Part shown: positions 1 through 7,997 of the stretch, piece by piece | How positions within the stretch are numbered: the stretch's first letter is position 1 | How the letters are laid out: each line of letters opens with the position of its first letter | Assembly: GCA_963728965.1 (NCBI GenBank) | Contig: CAVSMH010000002.1 | Coordinates: 62,001 to 126,000, forward strand | Source: DASQZT01 sp963728965 | GTDB taxonomy: Bacteria; Acidobacteriota; Terriglobia; Bryobacterales; Bryobacteraceae | Direction of reading: 5' to 3' | DNA: 64,000 bases | Notes under the pieces: model-generated | What the model was told of the DNA's origin: nothing | The model's database searches: none | The model's input: only the letters and a program-made list of their open reading frames with translations | Program-made: the position numbers and the translations under genes

Positions 1-6
1 ACTCCA

Positions 7-810
7 ATGGTGCGGCTTGTTAACACGAGCCGCCCTGCCAGCAGAGATTTTCAAATAGGCGACCAGTTCGAGCTCCTGATTACGGGCGCACCCAAGCAGC
101 CCATCAGCGTCAGGACGACCAGGAACGGGAGCACCGATTGGGGGCCGGTCATTGCCTCAACCGACGACACCGGCCGATGGTCCATAACGGGGCGCTTTGA
201 GGAGAAAGACTTCGGCGGCTGGAGCGAAATCTGGACGATCGGCGGCAAACTGGCCAGCCCTCATATCAGTTTTACTGTCCAAGGACCCTGTCTGCCAGGC
301 GGACGGAATTTCCAGGGCATTTCCGGACCGAACCAATTTGTCAGCTGTGAGACCACCGAAGGCCGCCAAACATTCGCGACTCCCCCTGTCTCGGAGTCTT
401 TTCGGACGCCGGACGGTCGGCTTGTCCCGGGACGAAAACCAGGAAACATGACTCCGGACGAGTACCACATGGACGTCTTGCAATACTTGATTACCAGCCA
501 GGGCAAAGATATCGCGCGGACCCGAATCTCGCTGCAATCATCCCGCGGTGGACTTGGGGACGAAGTCGCCGGCTTAGTCGCGCGGCTGATTGGCGCCAAC
601 GCGCTCGGCGACCATGAAACACGAAACGTGCTTGCGATCATTCATGCTGCCTTTGAAACACCGGAAACCATCGCGCTTTCTGCTAGAGTGCCGTCGAAAA
701 CCCTGGAGTTCCTCCGTCATCTGGCAGACTTGACCGATCAAGACAGCCTGAAACAACAGATCGCAGAGACGATAGCCTACGTGCAGACCGTTCAGTCAAG
801 CATTCATTAG
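7..810 (+). CDS. hypothetical protein, possibly 5'-truncated by the window edge
   Basis: I do not recognise this 267-residue protein. The frame is open to the left edge of the window, so the ATG at 7 may not be the true start. No signal peptide is seen from this ATG. The first ~95 residues are rich in beta-type residues and look like a small beta-sandwich domain. The last ~110 residues look helical. The gene ends with TAG at 808-810, and the same frame then stays open to 1149 (separate entry). Nothing in the neighbourhood assigns a role. It could be the C-terminal part of a larger secreted protein. Confidence 0.6.
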   Translation: MVRLVNTSRPASRDFQIGDQFELLITGAPKQPISVRTTRNGSTDWGPVIASTDDTGRWSITGRFEEKDFGGWSEIWTIGGKLASPHISFTVQGPCLPGGRNFQGISGPNQFVSCETTEGRQTFATPPVSESFRTPDGRLVPGRKPGNMTPDEYHMDVLQYLITSQGKDIARTRISLQSSRGGLGDEVAGLVARLIGANALGDHETRNVLAIIHAAFETPETIALSARVPSKTLEFLRHLADLTDQDSLKQQIAETIAYVQTVQSSIH

Positions 811-1198
811 GAGACGTGTCCCAAGTCCAGAGCACGGGACATTGGGTGCCCGCGTGTCTGGCCAAAAAGCGTTCGCGATTGGCCCTGGAACCGCCTGCCG
901 TCCGCGGATTTCGGACTGTCACTAAACTCGGCCGAAGATAATTCTTTTCGGCCAGGGCAGCGGCTTGCCGAAACCTCACTGGCCAACGGCTCGACGATGT
1001 CGGGCTGCATTCCTACGGACGGCGCCTTTGGCCACTACACGTTCCAGGTCTTGGGATCGCGCGCGAAACCCGGGTGTGCCGAGCCGGCTCTGCCGAAGGT
1101 CTGCGACGAATTATCCGCGCAGTACCCCAACGGCGGCTTTGGCCGGTAGCGCGGTGTAGTCGACCTGATGGATAGTTATATAGAAAGGAGCTGGGACA
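811..1198 (+). other. gene-poor stretch with an open frame continuing after the upstream stop
   Basis: No recognised gene lies here. The reading frame of the upstream gene continues without a stop for 112 codons after its TAG and ends with TAG at 1147-1149. The only ATG in it is at 997, which would give a 50-residue product with no visible ribosome binding site. Third positions are GC-rich, as in real genes of this window, so it may be the remains of a longer upstream gene. The ribosome binding site AAAGGAG of the next gene is at 1184-1190. Confidence 0.4.
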
Positions 1199-2677
1199 AT
1201 GTCCTCGAAAATGAATCTGCTTGGGCGGCGTTCGTTTCTGAAGGCGGGCGGCCTGAGTGCGGGAGTTGGCCTCTTCGCGAACCTGGAAGCGTATCCCCAG
1301 AATGTGAACCGGAACTCGAAACCGTCGGATTTGAAGATCACCGATATGCGCATCGCTGTCTTGAGCCAGAATCGCGGGCAGGGAGGCGGACGCGGCAGCG
1401 GAGGACGCGGCAGCGGAGGACGCGGCAACGGCGGAAGGCCGGCCAATGCGCGTGCGGCGGGACAGGCTCATCCTGGCTCGGCGGCGGGCAGGGGCGGGAT
1501 TTTCAACGGCCAAATCCTGGTCCGAATCGACACCAATCAAGGCATCTCTGGTTACGGCGAGATGTACAACGGCGGCGAACCGCCCTACGCTTTGACCCTG
1601 AAGAGCCGGATCCTCGGTGAGAATCCCTGCAGTGTCGAGAAGATCTTCCGGAAGATCAAGCAGTTCGGCGGGCAGGCGCGGCAGGGCGGCGGCGTCACCG
1701 CCGTGGAACAGGCGTGCTGGGATATCGCCGGGCAGGCGTATGGCGTGCCGGTGCACCAAATGCTCGGCGGGAAGTACCGTGATAAGGTCCGGATGTACAG
1801 CGAGACCCCGGTGCGCTCGGACGACCCGAAAGAGATCGGGCGTGATCTGAAGGCTCGCGCCGAAGCGGGTTTTACCATGCTCAAGACGGATTTGGGAGCA
1901 GAGGCGATCCTGCGCGGCACGCCGGGCACTTTCCAGGCGCCCATGGAAGGGCCGTGGGGAGGGCAGGACACGGTCGAAAACTACATGACCGCATACGAGC
2001 TCACGGACAAGGGGTGCGCGCTCGTGGCCGATTACGTCGGCCAGGTTCGCGAGATCCTGGGCATGGACATTCCTCTCGCGTTCGATCATTTTGGACACCT
2101 CGGAATCAACAGCCTCATCAAGCTCGGAAGGGCGCTCCAGAAGTACAATCCGGCTTGGCTGGAGGACATGGTCCCGTGGTATCGTGTAAAGGAGTGGAAG
2201 ACCATCACCGACGCGCTCGATCTCCCGACGCTGACCGGCGAGGACGTGTACCTGACAGAATCGTTCAAACCGCTCTGTGAGGCGCGCGCGGTCGATTATA
2301 TCCACCCGGACCCCGCGGTCACGGGAGGCTGCCTCGAACTGAAAAGAATGGGCGATCTGGCCCAGAAACATTCCATCGGAATGATGGTCCACTGTGCGTC
2401 CACTCCGATCGGCTACATGGCCGGGGTGCACGCGATCGCCGCTACCGAGAACTTCATCGCCTATGAGTGGCACCAGCCGGAGATGCCGTGGTACAAAGAC
2501 ATCTCCGACACGTGGCCGCTGGTGAAGAACGGCTACATCGACGTTCCCAACAAGCCCGGCATGGGTATCAAAGTCAATGAAGAAGCGATTCGCCCCCTGT
2601 GCCGGCAGGGCGAGTTCTTCACCGATCCAACCACCAACTGGGATTCGCAAAAAGGGTGGGACAGGAGCTGGAGCTGA
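1199..2677 (+). CDS. Tat-exported enolase-superfamily protein (mandelate racemase/muconate lactonizing type, sugar-acid dehydratase-like)
   Basis: This 492-residue protein belongs to the enolase superfamily, whose members abstract a proton next to a carboxylate. Acid-sugar dehydratases are the closest functional guess; the substrate is unknown. Residues 10-16 (RRSFLKA) form a twin-arginine signal, so it should act in the periplasm. The N-terminal capping domain covers about 45-190. The barrel shows a K-T-D motif at 229-231, putative metal ligands D296, E322 and E348, catalytic-type H398 in MMVHCAS, and E423. A low-complexity Gly/Arg insert (about 60-99) sits inside the capping domain and is not a family feature. 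The start is supported by AAAGGAG eight bases upstream. It heads a cluster of secreted hydrolases, which suggests catabolism of a plant-derived acid or ester. Confidence 0.88.
   Translation: MSSKMNLLGRRSFLKAGGLSAGVGLFANLEAYPQNVNRNSKPSDLKITDMRIAVLSQNRGQGGGRGSGGRGSGGRGNGGRPANARAAGQAHPGSAAGRGGIFNGQILVRIDTNQGISGYGEMYNGGEPPYALTLKSRILGENPCSVEKIFRKIKQFGGQARQGGGVTAVEQACWDIAGQAYGVPVHQMLGGKYRDKVRMYSETPVRSDDPKEIGRDLKARAEAGFTMLKTDLGAEAILRGTPGTFQAPMEGPWGGQDTVENYMTAYELTDKGCALVADYVGQVREILGMDIPLAFDHFGHLGINSLIKLGRALQKYNPAWLEDMVPWYRVKEWKTITDALDLPTLTGEDVYLTESFKPLCEARAVDYIHPDPAVTGGCLELKRMGDLAQKHSIGMMVHCASTPIGYMAGVHAIAATENFIAYEWHQPEMPWYKDISDTWPLVKNGYIDVPNKPGMGIKVNEEAIRPLCRQGEFFTDPTTNWDSQKGWDRSWS
1388..1432 (+). 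repeat. three tandem 15-bp units encoding Gly-Arg-Gly-Ser/Asn-Gly
   Basis: Three in-frame 15-bp units (GGACGCGGCAGCGGA and variants) encode GRGSG, GRGSG and GRGNG inside the enolase-superfamily gene. The first two units are identical and the third differs at two bases. Slippage expansion is the simplest origin. The repeat keeps the frame. Confidence 0.85.
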
Positions 2678-2706
2678 TTCGGGCATTGTTCCATGTTGTG
2701 CAGCCG

Positions 2707-2731
2707 CCCGGCACAACCGCCTGGTGCCGGG
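2707..2731 (+). terminator. hairpin after the enolase-superfamily gene
   Basis: CCCGGCAC (2707-2714) and GTGCCGGG (2724-2731) form a perfect 8-bp stem with a 9-base loop, 30 bases after the stop codon. There is no run of T after it, so it may be an RNA-stabilising hairpin and not an intrinsic terminator. Confidence 0.3.
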
Positions 2732-2856
2732 TCTCGTCTGCCGTTGCCGCGGCTCCAAAAAGGTAGCGTACGGGACGAGGTGACGGGTTTTCAGAGGCGG
2801 TAACGGGGCCGGAGGGGTAACCACGGCTGGCGTTCGAGCGCCGAACTACTGGAAAC

Positions 2857-4446
2857 ATGCGACTCACTTGTTTGAGCTTGGCCGGACTTTTGTCGCTGCC
2901 GCTCCTCGGGGCGATTCAGGAGCCGATCCGAACCGAAGGCGGCCTCATCTCCGGGACGCCCGGGTGGGCCTGGGGAGTCCGCGAGTACCTGGGAATCCCG
3001 TTTGCGGCGCCGCCCGTAGGGAACCTGCGGTGGCGTCCACCCCAGCCGGTGGTTCCGTGGCAGGGCGTTCGCGCGGCCGACCGCTTGTCTCCCGCCTGCA
3101 TACAGCGGGCGCAGAATCCGAACAGCGGGTCGTGGAATCGCGGGCTGATCAACACCAGCGAGGACTGCCTCTATCTCAACGTGTGGACTCCGGCGGCATC
3201 GGCCGGCGAGAAACTCCCGGTGCTGGTCTGGATCTATGGCGGCGGGGGCGTGTCGGGGTCCACCGCCGAGCCTATATACGACGGCAACGCAATCGCGAAG
3301 AAGGGCGTGGTCGTGGTGAGCATGAATTACCGGGTGAACCTATTCGGCTGGTTCGCGCACCCGGAGCTCACGCAGGAATCGCCGAACCACGCGTCGGGGA
3401 ATTACGGCTCCCTGGACCAGTTGGCCGGAATCCGGTGGGTTAGGAACAACATCGCGCAGTTCGGCGGGGATCCATCCAAGATTACGATTTGGGGCGAATC
3501 GGGCGGCAGCCGCAGCGTGAACTTTCTGGCGGCATCGCCTCTGTTGAAGGGTCTCGTTCGCGGCGCCATTGCCGAGTCGCACACCACGTTCGGCCGCATG
3601 CTGACGCTCGCCGAAGCCGAGGCGAACGGGGTGAAGCTGGCGAACCGCATCGGCAAGACATCGCTCGCCGCATTGCGCGCAACGGCTGCCGAGGAATTGC
3701 TGGAGGCCTCGATCAGGAATCCGCAGGGCCTGAACGGTGCGATCGTGGACGGCTGGTTCCTGCCGCAGGACATCTATACCACCTATTCGCAGGCGAAGCA
3801 GAACGACATCGCGCTGATCACCGGAGCCACCAACGACGAAGGCGGCAATCTAGTGGGGATCGGCGCCGGCGGAGGCGGACGAGGCGGATCTGCTCCCGAT
3901 ACTCTCGCGGCGTATAACGCGTGGGCCAAACAGACATTCGGCGACAAATCCGACACTCTCCTGAAGCTCTATCCTGCGCGGGACGATGCAGAAGCCCGGC
4001 GGGCGTACCACGACGTCTATCGCGACATCAATTTCGCCGGCCATCGCACATGGGCGAAGCTGCAATCAAGCACCGGCAAGGCACCCGCGTGGATTTACAT
4101 ATTCAGCCACGTGCCTCCGCACCCCGAAGGAAACGGCAACAACCCGCGCCCACCGGTAGGAGCGGTCCATTTTTCCGAAGTGATTTACGTCTTCAACAAT
4201 CTTCGCATGAAGGATTACCCGTGGACGGATGTGGACCGCAAGGTTGCCGATACAATGGCCACGTACTGGACTAACTTTGCGAAATCGGGGAATCCGAACG
4301 GCGCGGGGCTGACCAACTGGCCGGTTTATAACCCCAAAGACGAATTCTGGCTGAACTTCGGGGACACCGTGCGATTGGAGAGGTTCAACGCGAAGGGCGT
4401 GGATTTCATTACCGCCGTTCAGGAAGAACTACGGCGCGCACGGTAG
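2857..4446 (+). CDS. secreted type B carboxylesterase
   Basis: This 529-residue alpha/beta hydrolase is of the carboxylesterase/cholinesterase type and hydrolyses carboxylic esters. Residues 1-19 are a Sec signal peptide. The family signature EDCLYLNVW lies at 102-110, the oxyanion-hole stretch IYGGG at 126-130, the nucleophile S215 in GESGGS, the acid E328 in NDEGG and the catalytic H438 in GAVHFSE. Length is normal for the family. A Gly-rich low-complexity stretch occurs at about 335-345. The next enzyme gene lies 240 bp downstream, and the gap holds the tail of another esterase gene, so this locus once had a tandem copy. Substrate is unknown; neighbours suggest esters released from plant matter. 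Confidence 0.9.
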   Translation: MRLTCLSLAGLLSLPLLGAIQEPIRTEGGLISGTPGWAWGVREYLGIPFAAPPVGNLRWRPPQPVVPWQGVRAADRLSPACIQRAQNPNSGSWNRGLINTSEDCLYLNVWTPAASAGEKLPVLVWIYGGGGVSGSTAEPIYDGNAIAKKGVVVVSMNYRVNLFGWFAHPELTQESPNHASGNYGSLDQLAGIRWVRNNIAQFGGDPSKITIWGESGGSRSVNFLAASPLLKGLVRGAIAESHTTFGRMLTLAEAEANGVKLANRIGKTSLAALRATAAEELLEASIRNPQGLNGAIVDGWFLPQDIYTTYSQAKQNDIALITGATNDEGGNLVGIGAGGGGRGGSAPDTLAAYNAWAKQTFGDKSDTLLKLYPARDDAEARRAYHDVYRDINFAGHRTWAKLQSSTGKAPAWIYIFSHVPPHPEGNGNNPRPPVGAVHFSEVIYVFNNLRMKDYPWTDVDRKVADTMATYWTNFAKSGNPNGAGLTNWPVYNPKDEFWLNFGDTVRLERFNAKGVDFITAVQEELRRAR

Positions 4447-4472
4447 TCCGCTTCTTTCGGATACGAACAACC

Positions 4473-4595
4473 GCGGCTCGTACTGGCGGTCGCGCAGTGG
4501 CCGATTCGGAGCGGCGCGGGCTTCCCGCCTGGCCCAAGTACGATCCAAAAGCGGGGCGGCAACTGGAAATCACGGATAACGGACCTGTCGCCTAG
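4473..4595 (+). pseudogene. remnant of the C-terminus of a second carboxylesterase
   Basis: From about 4521 the plus strand reads GLPAWPKYDPKAGRQLEI and ends at TAG 4593-4595. This matches the style of the C-terminal segment of type B carboxylesterases; compare GLTNWPVYNPK in the intact gene just upstream. Another frame at 4473-4520 reads a degraded SYW...SG segment like the intact TYWTNFAKSG. It is therefore a frameshifted tail without a body. I infer a former tandem duplicate that was mostly deleted. Confidence 0.5.
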
Positions 4596-4688
4596 GAAAA
4601 CCGGTGCGGAGGTTTTGCCAGCTCTGGACCGACTCTCTAAGTGGGAGAATAGGAGACTCGTCTGGCGATCCCTTAGGGAGGATAGACC

Positions 4689-5921
4689 ATGGAACCATAC
4701 GGACTTCACAGGTTGGCGACTATCGCGGCGGCTTTGATTATTCTGCCGCTGGCGTACGCTCAGCAAGCGCCCCCGGGGCGCGCGAACGCGATACCCCGAC
4801 CCGCATCGCCCGAGATCCATCCGGACCGTACCGTGACTTTCCGCCTGTACGCGCCCAAGGCGAACGAAGTGACGCTGAACGGAAGCTGGGACGGCGCACG
4901 GGGCATCGGAATGACCAAGGACGATGGCGGTGTCTGGTCGGTCACCGTCGGCCCGCTCTCTCCGCAATTGTGGGGCTACTGGTATCTCGTGGACGGCGTA
5001 AAGGCTCTCGATCCGGGAAACGGCGAAACGCAGCGCGACGGCTCGCGAATCGACAACCTGTTGATGATATCCGGGCCGGAGTCGGACATGTGGGACTTCA
5101 AGGACGTGCCGCATGGGACGATTCACATCGTGTGGTATCCCTCGCCCACGCTCAAGCAGGACCGGCGCAGGATGTATGTGTATACGCCGCCGGGGTACGA
5201 AGCCAATCCGGGCCGCTATCCCGTCCTGTATCTTCTGCACGGCGGAGGCGGCGATGAAGACGCGTGGGTCACCATGGGGCGGGCCAACATCATTCTCGAT
5301 AACCTGATCGCTGCCGGTAAAGCGAAGCCTATGATCGTCGTGATGCCGAATGGAAACGCGGCGCAGACCGTGTCGCAAGGCAATGCGTACGGTCCCACGC
5401 CGGCAAGGCAATCCGTCCAGGCGCCTGCGCCGCCACCGCTTCAGGCGGCGGCAAGAGCGGGTGCTGGCGCACGCGGACCAGCGCGGGCGCCGCAGCCATA
5501 TGCGGGCTCCTACCCCGAAAGTCTGGTCAAAGACGTGATCCCGTTCGTCGAAAAGAACTATCGCGCGATTCCGAACAAAGACAACCGGGCGATCGCCGGG
5601 CTTTCCATGGGCGGCGGCCACACGCTGATGGCGACGAACCACAATCCCGGTGTGTTCGGGTACATCGGCGTGTTCAGCTCGGGGCCGCGTACGGTAGACG
5701 AAGCTTACGAGAAACAGCTCGAAGGAGTGAAAAAGGGTGGAGTGAAGTTCTATTGGACCGGCGCGGGCACGACCGATATGGCTCGCGAGGGCACGATGAA
5801 CTTGCATTCGCTGCTCGAAAAACACGGGTTCAAGACGTCTTATAAAGAGATTCCGGGAAATCACTACTGGTTTCTGTGGCGCGATTTCCTCGCGGATTTT
5901 GGAGGGATTCTGTTCCGGTAA
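4689..5921 (+). CDS. secreted esterase D/feruloyl-esterase-like hydrolase with N-terminal CBM48/E-set-type domain
   Basis: This 410-residue protein has a Sec signal (1-24). An immunoglobulin-like E-set or CBM48-type domain follows (about 45-125, with FRLYAPKANEVTLNGSWDG). The C-terminal alpha/beta hydrolase of the enterochelin esterase/esterase D family has nucleophile S306 in GLSMGG and a likely catalytic H392 in GNHYW. This arrangement is common in enzymes that release acyl groups from polysaccharides. An Ala/Pro/Arg-rich low-complexity insert lies at 244-270. The start is supported by GGGAGG at 4676-4681. The stop overlaps the start of the next gene by one base (TAATG), so the two are probably cotranslated. 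Confidence 0.85.
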   Translation: MEPYGLHRLATIAAALIILPLAYAQQAPPGRANAIPRPASPEIHPDRTVTFRLYAPKANEVTLNGSWDGARGIGMTKDDGGVWSVTVGPLSPQLWGYWYLVDGVKALDPGNGETQRDGSRIDNLLMISGPESDMWDFKDVPHGTIHIVWYPSPTLKQDRRRMYVYTPPGYEANPGRYPVLYLLHGGGGDEDAWVTMGRANIILDNLIAAGKAKPMIVVMPNGNAAQTVSQGNAYGPTPARQSVQAPAPPPLQAAARAGAGARGPARAPQPYAGSYPESLVKDVIPFVEKNYRAIPNKDNRAIAGLSMGGGHTLMATNHNPGVFGYIGVFSSGPRTVDEAYEKQLEGVKKGGVKFYWTGAGTTDMAREGTMNLHSLLEKHGFKTSYKEIPGNHYWFLWRDFLADFGGILFR

Positions 5922-6874
5922 TGCAACGACGAACCTTTTTGAAATCGATTCTTCCTGCGGCGGCCGCCGCACGGCATCTTTCGGGTCAAAGCGACGTGAC
6001 GTGGAGCACCCCCGTGCTGGACACGCATCTGCATATGCGCACCGACGCCGACGCGTGTTTCACTCACATGCAGGGCTGCGGGGTTACACATGCGGTGTTA
6101 CTGACTTCCGCTGCGGACCAGGACCGCGCGAAGGCCGAAATGGATCGGCGGGCCGGACGTTTTGTGCGGTCGGTGAGGACCGACCCGACACAGCCGGACG
6201 CGGAGAAGGTCCTGCGCGACGCAATCGAGGCGGGCGCTGTCAGCATCGGCGAGATGAAGTTTCACGTCGCGCTGAACTCGCCCCAAATGAGGCGAGTGTA
6301 CGACATCGCCGCGGAGATGCAGGTGCCCGTGATGATGCACATCCAGACGTACCCGCACTTCCAGGGGGAGATGCCATACAACACGGGCTATACCGAATTC
6401 GACAAAATGCTCCGCGCTTATCCACGGACCAGCTTCATCGGCCACGGAGACCTGTTCTGGGCGCACATCAGCGCGGACGTGCCGGCGGATCGCGGGTATC
6501 CGGCGGGCCCGGTCAAACCGGGTGGGTTGACCGACCGGTGGCTCGCTGAATTCCCGAATTTCTACGCGGATATGTCGGCAAACTCGGGTAATAACGCACT
6601 CTCGCGCGATGCCGACTTCTCGCGGCGCTTCATCGCACGCCACCAGAGGAAATTGATCTTTGGAAGCGACTGCAGCTGTGCCGACGGCAAAGGCGCAGGC
6701 GTCTCTCAGAATAACAATCCGGAGGCGAGCCGGCTGGCGAACAAGTGTGTCGCCCGAGAGACGCTGGCCCTGCTGCAACAACTGACGCCGTCCGATGTTT
6801 TCCGGCAGGTGACGTGGGAGAACGGAATCCGGACTTTCAAACTCAGCAACTTGCTAACAGCTAAGGGCCGGTAA
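5921..6874 (+). CDS. Tat-exported amidohydrolase-family TIM-barrel hydrolase
   Basis: This is a 317-residue metal-dependent hydrolase of the amidohydrolase-2 type. I chose the ATG at 5921 because it starts a twin-arginine signal (MQRRTFLKS) and overlaps the upstream stop as TAATG; a start at 5876 would add a tail inside the upstream gene. Metal-site motifs are HLH at 36-38, H140 (MMHIQ), H175 (GHGD) and D250 (FGSDC). The family hydrolyses or decarboxylates small cyclic acids and lactones. Coupling to the esterase upstream suggests that it acts on a product released outside the cytoplasm. Confidence 0.82.
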   Translation: MQRRTFLKSILPAAAAARHLSGQSDVTWSTPVLDTHLHMRTDADACFTHMQGCGVTHAVLLTSAADQDRAKAEMDRRAGRFVRSVRTDPTQPDAEKVLRDAIEAGAVSIGEMKFHVALNSPQMRRVYDIAAEMQVPVMMHIQTYPHFQGEMPYNTGYTEFDKMLRAYPRTSFIGHGDLFWAHISADVPADRGYPAGPVKPGGLTDRWLAEFPNFYADMSANSGNNALSRDADFSRRFIARHQRKLIFGSDCSCADGKGAGVSQNNNPEASRLANKCVARETLALLQQLTPSDVFRQVTWENGIRTFKLSNLLTAKGR

Positions 6875-6879
6875 ACCAA

Positions 6880-7026
6880 ATGGAGAGGAAGAAAGCAAGC
6901 GGCTAGCCGCAAGAGCTGCTGGATCTTTTCGGCAAATACATGCACGGCGAGCTGGTATCGGGGACGCTGGTCCGGCGCCGGGGCGCGCCACGGGCCCCGG
7001 CCGCCGCACGGGGGAGCACGTTTTAA
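6880..7026 (+). pseudogene. remnant of the N-terminus of a dienelactone-hydrolase-type gene
   Basis: Starting at ATG 6880 the frame reads eight codons, an in-frame TAG, then PQELLDLFGKYMHGEL, then low-complexity codons up to TAA at 7024-7026. The P-Q-E-L-L-D-L-(F/Y)-x-x-Y-x-H-G-x-(L/I) pattern is typical of the start of exported dienelactone hydrolase family proteins. The hydrolase domain itself is absent. The assignment rests on this short motif only. Confidence 0.35.
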
Positions 7027-7068
7027 GGACGGACCCGCGGTATACGCCCGGAGCGGCTTGCGCCGGTC

Positions 7069-7965
7069 CTACTGCTTCAGGCGCCGGTACATGGCCCGTA
7101 TGGAAGTCGCGTTGGCTTCGGCATCGTTCGCAATGTTGCCGTCGGGGCGCAAGTCGATGCTCTTAACGAGTTCGCCGGCGGATTTCCCGGCGCGAATTCC
7201 GGCGCTTACCTGATTCAGCATATCTGCCAGGTACTTGCGCTGCGTCTTGAGCACCTGAACCGGGCCGGGAGCGCCATGGCCGGGAATCACCACGGACGGT
7301 GCCCAGGAGATCATTCGGTCCAGCGCACGAAGCCAGTTTTCGTAATCTCCGCCCGAATCTCCGACATTATTGCCGAAGTTCCAGGTGACACACAGGTCGC
7401 CGGTCGCAACGATCTTCTGCTTGGGAAGGAAGGCAACCGAATCGCCCCGCGTATGGCCCGGCCCAACCTTGATCAGTTCTAGCCGCTGGGCGCCGTCATC
7501 GAAAGCCATGGTGTCGGTGAACGTAATGGTGGGCGCTTCGAACCGAGCCCCGTCCAGCGGGTGCGCCGGGTTGTTCCAACTGGCCCAACTCTGGGGACCC
7601 TTGGTCCTCGCCTCCTCCGCCGTGGCTTCCGAAGAAACGATGGCCGCGCCGGCATCCACGAAAATCGAATCACCGAAGCTGTGATCTGCATGGTGGTGGG
7701 TTAAGGCCACGAACCGGATGGGCTTGTCGGTCGTCCCGCGGATCTTGGACAGGATTTCCCGGCTTCCCCATGGAAAGTTGGCGTCTACGACGACGACATA
7801 GTCCTTGAAAACGACCCAGGTGCAATTAGCCGGTTCACGGTTATCGCGATCCCCCTGCCAGACATAGACGCCGGGAACAAGTTCATGGACACTATGGCTC
7901 TGGCCCTGAGCGCCGCTCGTATAGCAAATGGCCAGGAGGAGAATGGAAAGACCACGAGGAGTCAT
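7069..7965 (-). CDS. secreted metallo-beta-lactamase-fold hydrolase
   Basis: This 298-residue protein starts with a Sec signal peptide (about 1-22). The metal-binding motif H-x-H-x-D-H is at 90-95 (HHHADH), followed by a GPGHTRGD stretch and a VIPGHG stretch, so both zinc sites are likely present. It resembles class B3-like or quorum-lactonase-like MBL-fold proteins found in soil bacteria; the substrate cannot be read from sequence. It is divergent from the FadR-type regulator gene, with only ~32 bp between the annotated starts, so the shared intergenic region may be controlled by that regulator. Confidence 0.83.
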   Translation of the reverse strand: MTPRGLSILLLAICYTSGAQGQSHSVHELVPGVYVWQGDRDNREPANCTWVVFKDYVVVVDANFPWGSREILSKIRGTTDKPIRFVALTHHHADHSFGDSIFVDAGAAIVSSEATAEEARTKGPQSWASWNNPAHPLDGARFEAPTITFTDTMAFDDGAQRLELIKVGPGHTRGDSVAFLPKQKIVATGDLCVTWNFGNNVGDSGGDYENWLRALDRMISWAPSVVIPGHGAPGPVQVLKTQRKYLADMLNQVSAGIRAGKSAGELVKSIDLRPDGNIANDAEANATSIRAMYRRLKQ

Positions 7966-7997
7966 GGCGCACAGTATATAGCGAGCGGTCTGTCCAA

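Noticed and set aside
1388..1432. Short tandem repeats considered as a CRISPR-like array
   Set aside because: The units are 15 bp, adjacent without spacers and in frame within a coding gene. No CRISPR array is seen in the window.
1013..2824. Long minus-strand open frame of 603 codons opposite the enolase-superfamily gene
   Set aside because: It is antisense to a gene with clear motifs, and has no signature of its own; high GC creates such shadows.
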